From positions 1 to 49,476 of the forward strand of contig NZ_MUBM01000208.1 in the NCBI RefSeq assembly GCF_002154505.1: 49,476 nucleotides of DNA, written 5' to 3'. Made by a program: the position numbers and the translations under genes. Under the pieces are notes generated by a model, which searched no databases, was not told the DNA's origin, and saw only the letters and a list, made by a program, of their open reading frames with translations. Each line of letters starts with the position of its first letter. Position 1 is the first letter of the stretch. Origin of the DNA: Streptomyces carpinensis. Lineage in GTDB: Bacteria > Actinomycetota > Actinomycetes > Streptomycetales > Streptomycetaceae. Shown piece by piece: positions 8,354 to 15,722 of this stretch.

Positions 8354-8896
8354 TCAGGCCGCCAGGGATCGGCCCGGGTGCAGGCGGTCCAGGAGCTGGG
8401 TGCGGTGCAGGGCGGACACCGAGGCGAGGAGGTCGGGGTGGCGCAGCAGCGCGGCCGCCCGGCGGTCCTGCTCGTCCGGGGCGAGCAGCCGGCGGAACTC
8501 GATCGGTGCGCCGACCGCGTGGCCGCCTTCGGCGAGCGCGGCCACCGCACGGTCGGCGAGCTCGGGGTCGGTGAGCAGGCAGGCCGCCCAGCTCGCCACG
8601 ACCTCGTCCACCCAGGTGCGCCAGGCGTACGCGTCAGGGTCGTCGCCCTCGGCGCCGGTGATCCAGTCCAGCCGGGCCGAGCCGCCGGGGCCCGACATCC
8701 CGACCAGGGCGGCGTCCATGGGTGTGGGGTAGCGCAGCCAGGCCGCGACCGTGACCGCCTGGCGCGCCTGCATCTCGCACAGGGCGGAGTCCAAGGCGCC
8801 GCCGGCCGCCGGGTACGCGCTGGTCAGCCATTGGGCCGTCGCCGCGATGAGAGGGGAGAGATCTTCGAGCACTGCCGGGCCGTTCGAGCTGTTCAC
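8354..8896 (-). CDS. Conserved hypothetical protein, mostly helical
   Basis: I do not recognise this family. From the GTG at 8896 the product is 180 residues, begins VNSSNGPAVLEDLSPLIAAT, has no signal peptide or membrane segment, and looks largely alpha-helical with several LxxA and RRxxALLRHPDLL patterns in the C-terminal half. The frame stays open upstream to 9016 but that part is Cys/Pro-rich and unlike a protein N-terminus, and it is built from the ACGGAC repeats described separately. A GTG eight codons further in (8872) is another possible start. No strong ribosome binding site is visible for either. Convergent with glpD; 220 bases downstream of katE on the same strand. Confidence 0.6.
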   Translation of the reverse strand: MNSSNGPAVLEDLSPLIAATAQWLTSAYPAAGGALDSALCEMQARQAVTVAAWLRYPTPMDAALVGMSGPGGSARLDWITGAEGDDPDAYAWRTWVDEVVASWAACLLTDPELADRAVAALAEGGHAVGAPIEFRRLLAPDEQDRRAAALLRHPDLLASVSALHRTQLLDRLHPGRSLAA

Positions 8897-8934
8897 GGAC
8901 GAAGTCCACGGACAAAGAGACTGAGTCCACGGAC
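8895..8934. repeat. Three ACGGAC repeats upstream of the hypothetical gene
   Basis: ACGGACRAA occurs at 8895-8903, 8908-8916 and 8929-8937 (start spacings 13 and 21), and the last two are in the longer repeat GTCCACGGACAAA (8904-8916 and 8925-8937), itself an imperfect GTCC/GGAC dyad. The first copy overlaps the chosen GTG start. They may be operators or a small tandem duplication. Confidence 0.6.
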
Positions 8935-9116
8935 AAAAGGGACTGCATGAAACGGTAGCCCTCGGACCCCGGGAAAAATATGGCCCAGACCTCCTCCGGG
9001 GCGTGGCTTCTGCCACACCGCACGCGCCGGTGACGGCGGTGCCGGCCGGAGGCGGCCCGGGCCCTGTGCTCGCTGTGGTGATGTGCCGGTGATCGATGTT
9101 CCTGGTGGTGTGCCGG

Positions 9117-11396
9117 TCAGTCCTCCGCGGGGAAGCGTTCCCAGACGCGGTGCGCGCCCAGGAGGCGGGCGATCTGCTCCAGTGTGGTGGGCCCGCTGTC
9201 GCCGACGATCACGCCGGGTGCGTCGACGGGCACACCGGCCGCCTCGAGCGATGCCTCGGCGCCCTTCCAGGCACCGATCGCCTTGCCGTGCCGGAAGGCC
9301 TCGGACAGCAGCAGGTTGACGCGCGGGTCGTGGGTCGCCTGCTCGGGCGAGGGCAGCGGGGACTTGGCGTCGCGCGCGCCGTAGGCGTCGGCGCCCACTC
9401 CCGGCGTTCCGGCCAGCAGGACGGCGTCGAACTCGACGGAGCGGGCGGTGGCGTAGGTGCGCTGGACGGCCAGCGCGTCGGCGCCGTTGCCGAGCTTGCC
9501 GCCGGACGGTGCGACGACGAGGGGGACCATGCCGCCGGCGAGCACCGCCTCACGTACGGCCCGTACGCCGTCCAGGTCGCCGTCCGGTCCGGCGATGATC
9601 CCGATGACCCTGCCGTCCGTCGGCCAGGTGTGCCCGACCTGGGAGAGCGCCGGGCTGGGCTCGACGTCGGCCAGTGGCACGGTGGGCTGCGGTGCGGGCA
9701 GCCCCAGTCCGGCGGCGACCTTCGCGCACAGCTCGGGATCGATGTTGGCGAGCACCTTCAGGCCCCGTTCCCTGATGGCCTGCTCGTAGCACTTGCCGAG
9801 TTCGAAGGTGTAGGCGCCGATGATGTGCTCGCGTTCCACCGGGCTCATGCTGAGCCAGAACCGGCGGGGCTGGCTGAAGTGGTCCTTGAAGGTCTCCGGC
9901 GCGTCCCGGACCTTCTTGGCCTCCGGGACGCGTACGGGCGCCTCGATGTAAGCGCCCGTGTCCGCGCCGGCCGTGAAGGGGCAGCCACCGTCGAGGGAGT
10001 TGGGACGGTAGGGGGCGACGCCCTGGTGCACGCCGGTCTGGTGGAAGCTGTCGCGCAGCATGTCGTTGACCGGTGCGTGCGTACGGTTGATCGGGATCTG
10101 CCCGAAGTTGGGGCCGCCCAGGCGGGTGATCTGGGTGTCCAGGTAGGAGAACAGGCGTCCGGCGAGCAGCGGGTCGTCGGTGATGTCGATGCCTGGGACG
10201 AGATGGCCGGGGTGGAAGGCCACCTGCTCGGTCTCGGCGAAGAAGTTCTCCGGGTTGCGGTTGAGGACGAGCCGCCCGATGGGCTGCACCGGGGCGAGTT
10301 CCTCGGGGACGATGTTCGTCGGGTCCAGCAGGTCGATGCCCTCGAAGGTCTGCTCGGGGGTGTCGGGGAAGGTCTGGATGCCCAGTTCCCACTCGGGGTA
10401 GGCGCCCGCCTCGATGGCGTCCGCGAGGTCCCGGCGGTGGAAGTCCGGATCGACGCCGTTGATGATCTGCGCCTCCTCCCACACCAGGGAGTGCACGCCC
10501 AGTTTGGGCTTCCAGTGCCACTTCACCAGCGTGGTGTTGCCCTCGGCGTTCACCAGGCGGAAGGTGTGGATGCCGAAGCCCTCCATCATCCGGAACGAAC
10601 GCGCGATGCCCCGGTCGGACATGTTCCACAGGGTGTGGTGGGTGGCCTCGGTGTGCAGGGTGACGAAGTCCCAGAAGGTGTCGTGGGCGCTCTGCGCCTG
10701 CGGGATCTCCCGGTCCGGGTGCGGCTTGGCGGCGTGCACGACGTCGGGGAACTTGATGGCGTCCTGGATGAAGAAGACCGGGATGTTGTTCCCGACCAGG
10801 TCGAAGACGCCCTCGCCGGTGTAGAACTTGGTCGCGAACCCCCGGGTGTCGCGCACGGTGTCGGCGGAGCCGCGGGACCCCAGCACCGTGGAGAACCGTA
10901 CGAAGACCGGGGTTTCGACGTCCTTGGCGAGGAACGCGGCCTTGGTCACCGAGGCGGCCGTGCCATAGCTCTTGAAGATGCCGTGCGCCGCCGCGCCGCG
11001 GGCGTGGACCACGCGCTCAGGGATGCGCTCGTGGTCGAAGTGCATGACCTTCTCGCGCAGGTGGTGGTCCTGCAGCAGCACCGGTCCGCGGGGGCCGGCC
11101 TTGAGCGAGTGGTCGGTGTCGTACAGCCGTGCGCCCTGGGCGGTGGTGAGGTAACTTCCGCCCTGTGCCATGACGGACTGGTCCGCACCCGTCGGCTGCC
11201 CCGTGGGCGAGACGGTGTCCGGGCCGGTCTGGTCCGGCTTGGACGGCAGCGGCCCGTGGGGCTCCGTGGGCTCCTCGACGGAGGGCGACCGGGAACCCGG
11301 CTTTCCCGGGATGCCCCCCTCCGGTCCCGCGCCGTCGCCCTGGAGTGCGTCGGCGACCTTGTGGGCTGCCTGCTTGATGGGGTTGGCCTCGCTCAT
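9117..11396 (-). CDS. katE: Large-subunit monofunctional catalase (HPII type)
   Basis: A 759-residue haem catalase converting hydrogen peroxide to water and oxygen. Residues 1-75 are a Pro/Gly-rich tail; the catalase core runs to about 570, with catalytic His131 in ERVVHARGAAAHG, the distal Asn in LVGNNIPVFFIQD (about 203) and the proximal haem-ligand motif RLFSYLDTQ (around 418). The C-terminal 170 residues are the DJ-1/PfpI-like flavodoxin domain specific to HPII-type enzymes. Start: ATG at 11396, preceded by GGAGGA 13 bases upstream; longer in-frame starts lack homology. It is a single gene with its own promoter region. A SigB-like promoter is possible upstream, which would fit stress or stationary-phase control. 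Confidence 0.96.
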   Translation of the reverse strand: MSEANPIKQAAHKVADALQGDGAGPEGGIPGKPGSRSPSVEEPTEPHGPLPSKPDQTGPDTVSPTGQPTGADQSVMAQGGSYLTTAQGARLYDTDHSLKAGPRGPVLLQDHHLREKVMHFDHERIPERVVHARGAAAHGIFKSYGTAASVTKAAFLAKDVETPVFVRFSTVLGSRGSADTVRDTRGFATKFYTGEGVFDLVGNNIPVFFIQDAIKFPDVVHAAKPHPDREIPQAQSAHDTFWDFVTLHTEATHHTLWNMSDRGIARSFRMMEGFGIHTFRLVNAEGNTTLVKWHWKPKLGVHSLVWEEAQIINGVDPDFHRRDLADAIEAGAYPEWELGIQTFPDTPEQTFEGIDLLDPTNIVPEELAPVQPIGRLVLNRNPENFFAETEQVAFHPGHLVPGIDITDDPLLAGRLFSYLDTQITRLGGPNFGQIPINRTHAPVNDMLRDSFHQTGVHQGVAPYRPNSLDGGCPFTAGADTGAYIEAPVRVPEAKKVRDAPETFKDHFSQPRRFWLSMSPVEREHIIGAYTFELGKCYEQAIRERGLKVLANIDPELCAKVAAGLGLPAPQPTVPLADVEPSPALSQVGHTWPTDGRVIGIIAGPDGDLDGVRAVREAVLAGGMVPLVVAPSGGKLGNGADALAVQRTYATARSVEFDAVLLAGTPGVGADAYGARDAKSPLPSPEQATHDPRVNLLLSEAFRHGKAIGAWKGAEASLEAAGVPVDAPGVIVGDSGPTTLEQIARLLGAHRVWERFPAED

Positions 11397-11516
11397 CAGT
11401 ACCGTTCCTCCGCTTCTGGCCGTACCGCAGGGCATGCGCCTCGGCCGTGTGCTGTCCGAACAGGGCGGTCGTCTCCGGTCACGGCGGTCTTCACCGCTGG
11501 ACCCGAACCAGATGGA

Positions 11517-11539
11517 TGACCCGAATAAAGGGACCAAAC
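11517..11539 (-). promoter_or_regulatory. Possible SigB-type promoter for katE
   Basis: On the minus strand GTTT (11539-11536) is followed 13 bases later by GGGTCA (11522-11517); counting GCGT as the -35 gives a 15-base spacer. The Streptomyces SigB consensus is GNNT-N14-16-GGGTAY, so the -10 deviates at one or two bases. It lies about 120 bases upstream of the katE ATG in a locally AT-richer stretch. Confidence 0.35.
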
Positions 11540-11741
11540 GCCCTAAACGGGCATCGGCCCTGTCAATCTCTCACGGTGGGGAGCTCGGCGCATGGGGCAC
11601 GCAACGAGGGAGTGAACCCCGGCCCGCGTCACCATCCCGTGCCCTCCTCCCGAGCCCCGACACCTCGACGCCCACCCGCGTACCCAGGCGGGGGCACTCA
11701 AGCCCTGCGGAACGCGCCTCGGTTACAGTGACGCGCTCGTG

Positions 11742-11782
11742 GGGAGGGGAGAGACCCGCTCCCACAGGGAGGGGAGAGACCA
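11742..11782 (+). repeat. 15-bp direct repeat duplicating a ribosome-binding-site-like sequence
   Basis: GGGAGGGGAGAGACC occurs at 11742-11756 and 11768-11782, 26 bases apart. The second copy supplies the ribosome binding site of the lipoprotein gene starting at 11784. The intervening bases also allow a GTGGG/CCCAC pairing, so the duplication may fold the first copy away or simply be a slippage duplication. Confidence 0.6.
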
Positions 11783-11783
11783 G

Positions 11784-12470
11784 GTGAGCTTCGGGGCGGG
11801 AACGGCGTGGCGGGGTGCGGTCGCCGTGACAGTGCTGCTGAGCGGGGTACTGACGGGCTGCGCGCAGAAGTCGCAGGGCGACGGGTCCCGTGCCTCGCGT
11901 GCGGCGGCGACGGCCGACGCGAGCGCGGGCGCGGACGCGGCGGGAGACGCCGCCCGGCGCGGCGGCAGCGTCGGGGCGCCGGAGTCCGCGTGCCCGCTTC
12001 CCGTCGGCTTCGACGTCGCCGCCGACTGGAAGGCCAAGGCCGTCGAAGCGGCGGCGACCGGTGGCTCCGCGGCGGACAAGGACCTCGCGGACGCGTTCCT
12101 GCGGCAGGGACCGGTGACCGCCGCGTGCGAGATCGACGCCAAGCCCGCCGGGAACATCGGTTTCCTGCGGGTCTACACCGGCGAGCCGGGTTCGCAGGAC
12201 GCGCGCTCGGTGCTGCGGGCCTTCGTCGCGGCCGAGGGTGACGTGAGCAAGGAGCGGTACCGCCCGTTCAAGGCGGGCGACCTCGACGGCGTCGAGGTCG
12301 AGTACCTGTACACGAGCAAGGTCATGGAGGGGTCGAAGAAGGAAAGCGCCCTCGCCGTCGTCACTCCGAAGGGACCCGTCGTGCTGCACCTGGGCGGGCT
12401 GGACACCGAGGAGCACGACCAGATGCTCCCCGCCTACGAACTCGCCAAGCGGACCCTGCGCCTCGCCTGA
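11784..12470 (+). CDS. Secreted lipoprotein of unknown function
   Basis: A 228-residue lipoprotein. The signal peptide has a short polar start, the hydrophobic core GAVAVTVLLSGVL and a lipobox LTGC, after which the cysteine would be lipidated and the protein held at the outer face of the membrane. A 45-residue Ala/Gly/Ser/Asp-rich spacer follows, then a folded domain with two cysteines (in ESACPLPVG and TAACEID), suggesting a disulfide. The domain resembles common streptomycete lipoproteins annotated only as hypothetical; I cannot name a fold. The GTG at 11784 follows AGGGAGGGGAGAGACCAG; in-frame codons further upstream would put charged residues before the signal peptide. Monocistronic, between katE (divergent) and the nucleotidyltransferase operon. 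Confidence 0.8.
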   Translation: MSFGAGTAWRGAVAVTVLLSGVLTGCAQKSQGDGSRASRAAATADASAGADAAGDAARRGGSVGAPESACPLPVGFDVAADWKAKAVEAAATGGSAADKDLADAFLRQGPVTAACEIDAKPAGNIGFLRVYTGEPGSQDARSVLRAFVAAEGDVSKERYRPFKAGDLDGVEVEYLYTSKVMEGSKKESALAVVTPKGPVVLHLGGLDTEEHDQMLPAYELAKRTLRLA

Positions 12471-12643
12471 CGGACGGCCGCCCCGCCCCGCCGGTCGCAG
12501 CGAACCGGTTACGCCGTGTCGGAACGGGCACGTCGGGTACCCGGCCGGGCACGAGAGGGCGTCCGGGACCGGGCGAGGCGGCCGACCTCCCGGTGTGGAG
12601 TCCGGTGGGCCGCCGGCGTCCGGTCCGGTGAATGGAGTGGGGC

Positions 12644-13369
12644 ATGACTCGCAACGGAGGCGACGCGGCTCCCGCCCGAAGGGCAGGACCCCCGGACCTT
12701 CGTCTTGCGGCGGGCGAGGCCGAACTGCCCGCCCACCGAGGAGCGCAGTCGCAGGGACAGCATCTGCCGCGTGACCGCAACCAGGCGATTCTGGAGGCGG
12801 CCAAGCAGATCGGCGCGCTCCTCAAACGCAAGGGGCACGCGTTCGCGCTGGCGGGCAGCGTGGCCGCCTACGCCCACGGCGGCAGCGGGAACCTCCAGCA
12901 CGACGCCGACTTCTGCGTACGGCGTGAGGACGCCGAGGCGGTCGCGGACACCCTGCGTGAGGGTGGTCTGCCGGTCTACACGCCGCCGGAGGACTGGCTG
13001 ATCAAGTCCAAGTGTTTCGACCAGGACGTCGACATCATCTTCGAGCTGGCCCACGAGCCCGTTTCGCTGGAGATGCTCGCCCGGGCCGAGGAGCTGCCGG
13101 TGGATTCGGTGCGGATGCCGGTGCTGGCCCCGACCGACCTGCTGTGCGGCCTGGTCGCCGCCTTCTCCGAGCATCACTGCGACTTCGGCGCGGTCCTGCC
13201 CATCGCCCGCGCGCTGCGCGAGAAGGTCGACTGGGAGCGCGTCCGGCGTGCCTGCGGGGACGAGCCCATGCCCGCCGCCTTCTTCTTCCTTCTCGAACGC
13301 CTGAACGTCATCACCCCGCAGCGGGACGCGCAGAAGGAGCGGAGAGACCCGCAGAAGGAGCAGCCATGA
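12644..13369 (+). CDS. Nucleotidyltransferase-fold protein, first gene of a coupled triplet
   Basis: A 241-residue protein of the DNA polymerase beta-like nucleotidyltransferase superfamily. The core has GS at 71-72 (in FALAGSVAAYAHGG) followed by HDADFCV (86-92), giving the GS...DxD metal-binding pair with Asp87 and Asp89; a third acidic residue could be in QDVDIIFEL. The C-terminal part is helical. Members of this superfamily transfer nucleotides to proteins, antibiotics or RNA; the substrate here is unknown. The first 40 residues are a disordered, charged extension. ATG at 12644 has GGAG ten bases before it. Its stop overlaps the next start (ATGA), tying it to the BON protein and the metallophosphoesterase. 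No HEPN partner is present, so it is not an ordinary MNT/HEPN toxin-antitoxin pair. Confidence 0.75.
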   Translation: MTRNGGDAAPARRAGPPDLRLAAGEAELPAHRGAQSQGQHLPRDRNQAILEAAKQIGALLKRKGHAFALAGSVAAYAHGGSGNLQHDADFCVRREDAEAVADTLREGGLPVYTPPEDWLIKSKCFDQDVDIIFELAHEPVSLEMLARAEELPVDSVRMPVLAPTDLLCGLVAAFSEHHCDFGAVLPIARALREKVDWERVRRACGDEPMPAAFFFLLERLNVITPQRDAQKERRDPQKEQP

Positions 13370-13656
13370 ACCACCACGGCGGAGAGCCGGCACCCGGCGT
13401 CCCGGCCGCCGGGTACAACCTGGAGTACCGCGTCGCCCATCTGAAGGACCGGATCGCCGGCGGGGCCCTGGGCGAGCTCGGGGTGCGGCTGGAGGTGCGC
13501 GGCGAGACGGTGCTGCTGACCGGTACGGTCCCCTCGGCGCACTCCCGCGACGAGATCTGCGACCTCGTCGCGGCGGAGCTGGCCGGACACCAGGTCCACT
13601 GCGACATCACCGTCGCCGACGCCTCCTCCCCCGACCACGCGGAGGACCTCGCATGA
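13366..13656 (+). CDS. BON-domain protein
   Basis: A 96-residue cytoplasmic protein consisting of a single BON domain, seen in YRVAHLKDRIAGGALGELGV, then VEVRGETVLLTGTV with the conserved glycine and a final ACDLVAAELAGHQVHCDITV-like helix/strand (actual residues run about 30-85). BON domains usually bind phospholipid or other ligands in periplasmic or membrane proteins; here there is no signal peptide or membrane segment, so it acts in the cytoplasm. It overlaps its neighbours on both sides by four bases (ATGA at 13366 and at 13653), so the three proteins are likely made in fixed ratio. The ribosome binding site GAAGGAG lies about ten bases before the ATG. Confidence 0.8.
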   Translation: MNHHGGEPAPGVPAAGYNLEYRVAHLKDRIAGGALGELGVRLEVRGETVLLTGTVPSAHSRDEICDLVAAELAGHQVHCDITVADASSPDHAEDLA

Positions 13657-14414
13657 TCCGCACAGCAGCCGTCGGAGACATCCACATGGCGCCCGAGACC
13701 CAGGGCACGCTCCGGCCGGCCTTCGAGACCCTGTCCGAGTGCGCCGACCTGCTGCTGCTGGCCGGAGACCTCACCCGGCACGGCACGCCGGAGGAGGCCC
13801 GGGTGGTGGCACGGGAGATCCAGGGCCTGGGGGTGCCGGTGGTGGCCGTCCTCGGCAACCACGACCGCCACGACGACCGGCCGGAGGAGGTCACCGCCAT
13901 CCTGGAGGAGGCCGGCGCGCAGGTCCTGGAGGGGCGGGCGGTCGTCGTCGACTGCGGCGGGGCACGCGTCGGGGTGGCCGGCACCACGGGGTTCGGCGGC
14001 GGCTTCGTCGGCCGGTGTGCCGGGGAGTTCGGGGAGCCGCTGATGAAGGAGTTCGTCCGGTACTCCCGCCGCTGTGCCGATGGCCTGCGCATGTCGCTGG
14101 AGCAGCTGGGTGAGCAGGGCTGCGACGCACGGATCGCCCTGACCCACTACTCCCCCGTGCCCGACACCCTCGCCGGGGAGCCGCTGGAGATCTACCCCTT
14201 CCTCGGCAGCTATCTGCTGGCCGAGGCCATCGACACGGCGGGCGCGGACCTCGCCGTGCACGGCCATGCGCACGCCGGCACGGAGAACGGCATGACCAAC
14301 GGCGGAGTGCGGGTGCGCAATGTCGCCCAGCCGGTCATCGGACGGGCCTTCCACGTCTACCACGTGCACGCACGGCAACCGGTGGGGGCCGGAACCGTCG
14401 GTGAACCGACGTAG
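13653..14414 (+). CDS. Calcineurin-like metallophosphoesterase
   Basis: A 253-residue binuclear metallophosphoesterase. All five blocks are visible: GDIH (8-11), GDLT (38-41), GNHD (68-71), TH in ALTHYSPV and GHAH in AVHGHAHAG. No signal peptide, so cytoplasmic. Substrates of such small enzymes range from cyclic nucleotides to Ap4A and nucleic-acid ends; the sequence does not decide. Translation is coupled to the BON gene. Because the first gene of the operon attaches nucleotides and the last could remove phosphodiesters, an antagonistic modification/demodification pair is an attractive but unproven reading. Its stop codon is one base from the stop of the convergent broken membrane gene. Confidence 0.88.
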   Translation: MIRTAAVGDIHMAPETQGTLRPAFETLSECADLLLLAGDLTRHGTPEEARVVAREIQGLGVPVVAVLGNHDRHDDRPEEVTAILEEAGAQVLEGRAVVVDCGGARVGVAGTTGFGGGFVGRCAGEFGEPLMKEFVRYSRRCADGLRMSLEQLGEQGCDARIALTHYSPVPDTLAGEPLEIYPFLGSYLLAEAIDTAGADLAVHGHAHAGTENGMTNGGVRVRNVAQPVIGRAFHVYHVHARQPVGAGTVGEPT

Positions 14415-14415
14415 T

Positions 14416-14996
14416 TCACAACACCGCCGCGGCGCGGCGACGCCCCCGGATCGTCCAGGGCAACAGCAGCGCTGTGACACCGAGTTCGACGGCCGTCAGC
14501 ACTCCTGGGACCGCCTGGAGCGGGAGAGCATCGAGGAGCCCGAACCAGGCCACCGCCTCGGCCGTCGGGGCGGCACCCCAGACGGCGGTCTCGAAGCGCA
14601 GGGCGGCCGGCGCCCACGCCATGCCGGCCCCGGCCGCGCGGTGGAGACGGCGGGAGAGGCAGGCGAGGGCCGAGGTGTCCCTGGTACAGGTGGCCAGGAA
14701 GAGCAGACCGGCCAGGGCGCTGGTCGCCGGGTCACGGACGAGCAGCATCCGTTCGTCGTGCGCGAGGAGAGCGAGGAGCAGCATCAGGGCGTAGCTGCCG
14801 AGCATCAGCATGTTCAGACCGTCGAGCCGCCGGCTGCGGGCCTCGCCCAGGCGAGCCGGGCGCCCGCGGCCGCGGTGGCGGCCAGGAGGGAGGGCGTTCT
14901 CGCGACTCCGAGCGCCTGCGCGCCGTAGAAGACGCCGGACGGCAGGCCGAGGTCCAGCAGGAGGCCCACATGGCCGGTCCGGCGCGCCGACCGCAC
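14416..14996 (-). pseudogene. VC0807-like membrane protein gene, frameshifted
   Basis: Two overlapping frames together make one membrane protein. Frame one starts at the GTG at 14996 (AGGAC eight bases upstream) and reads VGLLLDLGLPSGVFYGAQAL to about residue 50; frame two reads SRRLDGLNMLMLGSYALMLL through to VTALLLPWTIRGRR and a TGA at 14416. The switch falls at the run of three G on the coding strand (CCC at 14846-14848 on plus): one extra G would give 582 bases and a single 193-residue protein of normal length for this family of five- or six-span membrane proteins of unknown function. The break is either a true frameshift or a one-base sequencing or assembly error, which is common in GC homopolymers. 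Confidence 0.75.
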
Positions 14997-15257
14997 GCCG
15001 GCCGTCCTGTCTCGTGCCGTGCCCCTGTCCGAGGTGTCTCTCGCGCGGTGTGCGGTGCCGTGGTTCCGCTCGCTCCCGGCGCGGCAGGCTTGATGGCTGT
15101 GAGTCCGTTCGAGTCCATGGTGCGAGGCTATGGATCGGGCCGGGCCCAGTGATCAACCCGTGAGCGGAGACCCAGGTGGATTTCTCCCGCCCGGTTTCTC
15201 CACCCGGGGGTGGGCTCCCCGCAGCGGGTCCGGGACCCGACCTCGTAACCTGGGGCC

Positions 15258-15722
15258 GTGCACATCTGTTTCGTCTGCAGCGGGAACATCTGCCGATCGC
15301 CGTCCGCCGCACTGGTGTTCGCCGAGCATCTGCGCCGGGCGGGGCTGGACGATGCGGTGCGGGTCACCAGCGCCGGCATCGGGCCGTGGCATGCCGGGGA
15401 GGCCATCGACGAGCGGGCCGGCGACGTGCTGGCCCGGCACGGCTACCCGGTCGAGCACGTCGCCGCGCAGGTCGGTGCCGAGCACCTGGACGCCGATCTG
15501 TACCTGGCCATGGACCGCGGCCACGAGAAGGCGCTGCGCCGTCTCGTCGACGACCCCTCCCGGGTGCGGATGCTGCGCTCCTTCGACCCGGACGCGACCG
15601 GTGACCTCGACGTCCCCGACCCGTACTACGGGGGCCCGGAGGGCTTCGAGGAGGTGCTGGCCATGATCGAGGCCGCGGTGCCCGGCCTGCTGGCCTGGGT
15701 GCGCGAGCGCCTGCCCTCGTGA
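15258..15722 (+). CDS. ptpA: Low-molecular-weight protein tyrosine phosphatase
   Basis: A 154-residue phosphatase of the LMW-PTP family. The P-loop VCSGNICRSPSA at the N-terminus gives nucleophile Cys7 and Arg13, and DVPDPYYGG near residue 120 carries the general-acid aspartate. Length is normal. The GTG start is two bases beyond the apparent natural N-terminus of homologues (MHICFVC), so it is well fixed. Its stop overlaps the GTG of the kinase-like gene by four bases. In some bacteria an LMW-PTP encoded next to a fructosamine-kinase homologue dephosphorylates ribulosamine-5-phosphates rather than phosphotyrosine, so a protein-repair role is possible besides the PtpA-like control of development and secondary metabolism known in Streptomyces. 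Confidence 0.93.
   Translation: MHICFVCSGNICRSPSAALVFAEHLRRAGLDDAVRVTSAGIGPWHAGEAIDERAGDVLARHGYPVEHVAAQVGAEHLDADLYLAMDRGHEKALRRLVDDPSRVRMLRSFDPDATGDLDVPDPYYGGPEGFEEVLAMIEAAVPGLLAWVRERLPS

Noticed and set aside
9096..11519. Plus-strand open frame of 807 codons opposite katE
   Set aside because: Antisense shadow; Gly/Val/Leu/Arg-rich with no motif, while katE is unmistakable.
12644..13656. Nucleotidyltransferase plus small partner as a toxin-antitoxin (MNT/HEPN or AbiE) module
   Set aside because: The partner is a BON protein, not HEPN or AbiEi, and a third enzyme is coupled, so the usual pair is not present.
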